From CAZHAC01 sp964383855 (GTDB taxonomy: Bacteria; Chloroflexota; Dormibacteria; Dormibacterales; Dormibacteraceae): a DNA stretch of 17,204 nucleotides. Location of the stretch: contig CAYLIP010000052.1 of the NCBI GenBank assembly GCA_964383855.1, positions 1 to 17,204 on the forward strand, in the 5' to 3' direction. The translations under genes and the position numbers were made by a program. The notes under the pieces were generated by a model. It saw only the letters and a program-made list of their open reading frames with translations. It ran no database searches and was not told where the DNA came from. Of the stretch, positions 14,273-17,204 are shown in pieces (the stretch's first letter is position 1; the number at the start of each line of letters is the position of its first letter).

Positions 14273-15790
14273 ATGGCGCGCCCGCACTCAAGGGCCCGTC
14301 GCTCGCGCTACAGCTACACCTCTCGACTCTCCCGCTCCCTCCCGGCGGTGCTGGTGGTGGTGTTCCTGCTCGGAATGATCTTCGGCGCCAGCGTAGTGGT
14401 CGCGAGAACCCTCAACTTCCTCCACGCCGTCACCGGCCGCGGCCCGGCGAGCGTGATCAACATCGTCCAGAACGCGGTCGCGCCGCCTCCGGGCTCGATC
14501 GCCTACAAGCTCCAGAACAACCAGCCGGTCAACATCCTGGTGCTTGGCATCGGGGGGGCCGAGAACGACGCCCCCACCCTGAGCGACACCATCATGGTGA
14601 TCACCATCGATCCCCAGTCGAAGCGTGTGGTCGAAACCTCCGTCCCGCGCGACCTGTGGGTCAGGTTCGATGCCTGGACCGACGGGCGCAGCTACGCCAA
14701 CAAGATCAACGTCGCCAACGAGATCGGCTCCGACGACAGCTACTCGATCTATCCGTGCTGCAAGAAACCGGACTTCACGGGGCGCGACGGCGGAGGTCAC
14801 TTCGCGGAGTCGGTCGTGGGCAACGTGACCGGAATCAAGTTCGACCGCTACGTGACCGTCGACTTCAAGGCCTTCCGCGACACCGTGGACGCCCTTGGCG
14901 GGGTCGACATAACCCTCGACACGCCGCTGGACGACTGCCACTACCCGGACTACCACGACGGCTACATCAACCACGGCGTGCCCCCGGGCCACCCCTGTCC
15001 ACCCGGCTCGGGCATCCACTTTCCGGCCGGGCCGCAGCACGTGGACGGCGAGAAGGCGCTCGAGCTGGCGCGGTCGCGAGACGCCAGCGAGCCGGAGCAG
15101 GCGACCGACTTCGCGCGCGCCAAGCGCCAGCAGACGATCGTCCAGGCGATCCGGAAGAAGGCGCTCTCGGTCAACGCGATCGCCAAGCTGCCGGACCTTA
15201 TGAACGCGGTCCAGAAGAACGTCAGGACGGACATGGACGTCAACGACATCCAGGCCCTGTATGACTGGGGGTCGAAGGTTTCGGACAGCGCCTTCGTGAA
15301 GGTGGCCCTCACCAACACCGACCTGCTGCGGGACTTCTACGAACAGGCCGGCAGCTGCGGGGATCCCTCCGCCTACGTGCTCTGTCCCGAGGATCCGACC
15401 TACCGGTACATCCGCTTCTATGTGGCCCGCGAGCTGATCGATCCGCAGGTGGTCGGGGAGCAGGCGCCGATCCAGTTTCTCAATGCCACCAGCGCCTCCT
15501 CCGACATCGACGCCCGGGTCACCAACTCCCTGCGGCCATTCGGTTTCCACCTGGCCGACCCGCTGACCAGCCGGCTCCGCGCCGGCGCCCAGACGCGCAT
15601 CATCGACTACTCGAACGGCCAGTACCCGCTCACCGCGAGCTGGCTCTCCAACTATCTGGGTGCCCCGGTCGAGACGGCCGACACCGTCAACGGGGAGCCC
15701 GCGGTCCTGCTCAAGGGCCAGTCGACCCAGGGCCTGGTCGTGGTCCTCGGTCATGACTTCGGTCTTCGCTTCTACGGTCTGCAGCCATGA
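14273..15790 (+). CDS. LytR-CpsA-Psr (LCP) family wall-polymer ligase 2, with LytR_C domain
   Basis: This 505-residue paralogue of the gene before it has the same layout. A basic N terminus precedes a membrane helix (about 24-44). The LCP domain (about 84-310) shows NILVLGIGGAENDAPTLSDT (87-106), SVPRD (123-127), VDFKAFRDTVDALGGVDITL (196-215) and LARSR (265-269). The C-terminal LytR_C domain (about 398-495) follows. Both proteins share the insert TPLDD...YPDYH.GY. This copy has extra residues there (HGVPPGHPCPPG, 234-245) and more Cys (162, 163, 222, 242). The pair Cys362/Cys371 matches Cys349/Cys358 of the first protein. It probably attaches a lipid-linked glycan to the wall outside the membrane. 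The tandem pair probably arose by an old duplication. ATG 14273 is supported by TAGAAT 8 nt upstream. The stop overlaps meaB by ATGA. Confidence 0.92.
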   Translation: MARPHSRARRSRYSYTSRLSRSLPAVLVVVFLLGMIFGASVVVARTLNFLHAVTGRGPASVINIVQNAVAPPPGSIAYKLQNNQPVNILVLGIGGAENDAPTLSDTIMVITIDPQSKRVVETSVPRDLWVRFDAWTDGRSYANKINVANEIGSDDSYSIYPCCKKPDFTGRDGGGHFAESVVGNVTGIKFDRYVTVDFKAFRDTVDALGGVDITLDTPLDDCHYPDYHDGYINHGVPPGHPCPPGSGIHFPAGPQHVDGEKALELARSRDASEPEQATDFARAKRQQTIVQAIRKKALSVNAIAKLPDLMNAVQKNVRTDMDVNDIQALYDWGSKVSDSAFVKVALTNTDLLRDFYEQAGSCGDPSAYVLCPEDPTYRYIRFYVARELIDPQVVGEQAPIQFLNATSASSDIDARVTNSLRPFGFHLADPLTSRLRAGAQTRIIDYSNGQYPLTASWLSNYLGAPVETADTVNGEPAVLLKGQSTQGLVVVLGHDFGLRFYGLQP

Positions 15791-16755
15791 GCCGGGACCT
15801 GGTCGCCGACTTCCATGACCGCAACGTGCGCGGCCTGGCCCGCGCGATCAGCCTCGTGGAGCGGCGCGACGCTTCCGTGCGGCGCCTGCTGGAGCAGCTG
15901 CGAGACGACCTCCAGCGCCCTCGGGTGATCGGCTTCACGGGGGCCCCCGGCACCGGCAAGTCGACGCTGGTCGATGCCCTGGTGGCCAGGCTCCGGCAGG
16001 CCGGGGAGACGGTCGGCGTGCTGGCGGTCGACCCCAACTCGCCCTACTCGGGGGGCGCCATCCTGGGGGACCGGATCCGGATGCAGCGGCACGCCCTCGA
16101 CGAGGGCGTCTACATCCGCTCGATGGGAGCGCGCGGGCACCTGGGCGGCCTCTCGGTGGCGAGCCGGGAGGCGATCCGCCTGCTGGGCGCCTTCGGTTTC
16201 CAGAACGTGCTCCTGGAAACGGTCGGGGTCGGGCAGTCAGAGCTGGAGGTGGCGGCGGTGGCCGACACCACGGTGGTCGTGCTAACTCCCGGCCTGGGGG
16301 ACGGCGTCCAGATGATCAAGGCCGGGATCATGGAGATCGCGGACGTCTTTGTGGTCAACAAGGCCGACCAGCCGGCCGCCGCCAAGACCGCCCAGGAGAT
16401 CCGGACCATGCTCAACATGGGCCCCAAGACGCAGTGGCGGCCGCCCATCGTGCTCACGGTGGCGGCCAGGGGTGAGGGCCTGGACGAGCTCCTGGCGGCC
16501 GTCGTCCAGCATGAGGAGCACATGCGCTCTTCCGGCGCCGCCGGCGAGCGGGCGGCCGCTCGGCTCAAGGACGAGGCCGCCGACCTGGTCGGCGAGTGGG
16601 CGCGCGCCGAGGCCCGGCGGCTCCTGGACGAGGATCCGGACCTGGCCGAGCGGCTGCTCAGCGACCGGATCCCCTACTCCGCGGCCGAGGAGATCCTGAC
16701 CCGCCAGGGCCGAAAACTGGTGCCCGAGGGCGCGCGGTCGCGATCCAACCGATAA
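15787..16755 (+). CDS. meaB: MeaB/ArgK-family GTPase, acyl-CoA mutase chaperone
   Basis: This 322-residue G3E-type GTPase has a Walker A motif GAPGTGKST (52-60), VDPNSPYSGGAILGDRIRMQ (81-100, the switch region typical of MeaB), ETVGVGQSE (144-152), TPGLGDGVQMIKAGIMEIAD (167-186) and the base-recognition motif NKAD (191-194). Length is normal. MeaB guards B12-dependent acyl-CoA mutases: it gates loading of adenosylcobalamin and removal of damaged cofactor using GTP. The mutase large-subunit gene starts 11 nt after its stop, so the partner is clear. The ATG overlaps the stop of LCP gene 2 (ATGA), joining an envelope gene and a B12 gene with no spacer. No Shine-Dalgarno site is seen. TACGGT (15773-15778), 8 nt before the ATG, fits the window's -10 pattern but lies within coding sequence. 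Confidence 0.95.
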   Translation: MSRDLVADFHDRNVRGLARAISLVERRDASVRRLLEQLRDDLQRPRVIGFTGAPGTGKSTLVDALVARLRQAGETVGVLAVDPNSPYSGGAILGDRIRMQRHALDEGVYIRSMGARGHLGGLSVASREAIRLLGAFGFQNVLLETVGVGQSELEVAAVADTTVVVLTPGLGDGVQMIKAGIMEIADVFVVNKADQPAAAKTAQEIRTMLNMGPKTQWRPPIVLTVAARGEGLDELLAAVVQHEEHMRSSGAAGERAAARLKDEAADLVGEWARAEARRLLDEDPDLAERLLSDRIPYSAAEEILTRQGRKLVPEGARSRSNR

Positions 16756-16758
16756 TTT
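16751..16758 (+). promoter_or_regulatory. Candidate -10 box (GATAATTT) for the mutase gene
   Basis: TAATTT (16753-16758) ends 7 nt before ATG 16766 and contains the meaB stop codon TAA. It could give a leaderless mutase transcript in addition to read-through from meaB. Confidence 0.4.
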
Positions 16759-16765
16759 GATCGAT

Positions 16766-17204
16766 ATGAAGGACGGCCGAGAGACATCGACGATCTCAGG
16801 GGTGCCGGTCAAGGTCGTGTACACCTCGGCCGACCTGGAGGGTCACCGGGAGGAGGCGCCGGGCGAATTCCCCTACACGCGCGCGATCCGGCCCACCGGA
16901 TATCGGGGCCGGCTGTGGACGATGCGCCAGTTCTCGGGCTTTGCCTCGGCCGCCGACACCAACCGCCGCTACCACTACCTGCTGAAGAACGGGCAGACCG
17001 GCCTTTCGGTCGCCTTCGACATGCCGACGCTGATGGGCCAGGACTCGGATGCGCCCACGTCGCGCGGCGAGATCGGGCACTGTGGCGTCGCCATCGATTC
17101 GCTGGCCGACATGGAGACGCTCTTCGACGGCATCCCGCTCGACCAGGTCACGACCTCGATGACCATCAACTCGCCGGCGGCCATCCTGCTCGCCATGTAC
17201 CTGG
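16766..17204 (+). CDS. B12-dependent acyl-CoA (methylmalonyl-CoA) mutase large subunit, N-terminal part; 3' end outside window
   Basis: ATG 16766 opens a frame to the window edge, giving 146 residues. The family N terminus is clear: EFPYTRAIRPTGYRGRLWTM (34-53), RQFSGFASAADTNRRYHYLL (54-73), GLSVAFDMPTLMGQDSD (79-95), GHCGVAIDSLADMETLFDGI (104-123) and TTSMTINSPAAILLAMYL (129-146). These residues build the acyl-CoA entry part of the TIM barrel. The Tyr of PTGYRGR (46) aligns with the substrate-contacting Tyr of methylmalonyl-CoA mutase, which weakly favours that substrate; the DMPTLMG and GHCGVAIDS wording is also common in isobutyryl-CoA-type mutases. The meaB gene 11 nt upstream confirms the context. 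The sequence stops about 58 residues before the point where the fragment at the left window edge begins. Confidence 0.95.
   Translation, partial: MKDGRETSTISGVPVKVVYTSADLEGHREEAPGEFPYTRAIRPTGYRGRLWTMRQFSGFASAADTNRRYHYLLKNGQTGLSVAFDMPTLMGQDSDAPTSRGEIGHCGVAIDSLADMETLFDGIPLDQVTTSMTINSPAAILLAMYL

Noticed and set aside
12727..15754. Two long minus-strand ORFs (515 and 488 residues) opposite the LCP genes
   Set aside because: Both mirror the plus-strand LCP genes in a GC-rich genome. Their similarity to each other follows from the LCP paralogy.

Overview
This 17.2 kb window is a GC-rich (roughly 70% by eye), gene-dense stretch of a bacterial chromosome. It carries a propionyl-CoA/methylmalonyl-CoA pathway, short-chain acyl-CoA dehydrogenases, succinyl-CoA synthetase and a small cell-envelope block. 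Protein families and base composition suggest a soil-type Terrabacteria lineage, such as Dormibacterota/Chloroflexota or a deep Actinomycetota. This is an inference; no rRNA or tRNA is present to place the organism.

Layout, left to right: the C-terminal two thirds of a B12-dependent acyl-CoA mutase large subunit (2-970, cut by the window edge); a 75-residue ORF overlapping it (967-1194); acyl-CoA carboxylase beta subunit, PccB-like (1236-2789); an array of 42-bp tandem repeats between convergent genes (2803-3000); a DHH-family phosphoesterase on the minus strand (3001-3864); sucC and sucD (3892-5897); a 46-residue membrane peptide and a DUF2752 membrane protein; acyl-CoA dehydrogenase 1 (6554-7726); a minus-strand 140-residue protein of unknown function (7762-8184); acyl-CoA dehydrogenase 2, an O-antigen-ligase-like membrane protein and acyl-CoA dehydrogenase 3 (8212-11701); an ambiguous stretch with a possibly frameshifted small membrane gene (11754-12073); a proline-rich DUF4190 protein; two tandem LytR-CpsA-Psr proteins (12793-15790); the mutase chaperone GTPase MeaB (15787-16755); and the N-terminal 146 residues of an acyl-CoA mutase large subunit (16766 to the right edge).

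The metabolic genes make one route. Acyl-CoA dehydrogenases oxidise short or branched acyl-CoAs, which can yield propionyl-CoA. The carboxylase makes methylmalonyl-CoA, the mutase with MeaB makes succinyl-CoA, and SucCD converts it to succinate with nucleotide triphosphate formation. The biotin carboxylase/carrier subunit, the epimerase and a separate B12-binding subunit are not in the window. The envelope block (O-antigen-ligase-like protein, DUF4190 protein, two LCP proteins) is interleaved with these genes and is even joined to them by ATGA overlaps.

Three things stand out. First, many start codons have a TAnnnT box only 5-12 nt upstream and no Shine-Dalgarno sequence, which suggests widespread leaderless transcription. 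Second, a 27-bp divergent spacer (8185-8211) packs two palindromic boxes around overlapping opposite-strand -10 elements. Third, the two mutase fragments at the window ends are complementary pieces of one protein family, with about 58 residues missing between them. No phage, transposon, CRISPR array or defence system was recognised.
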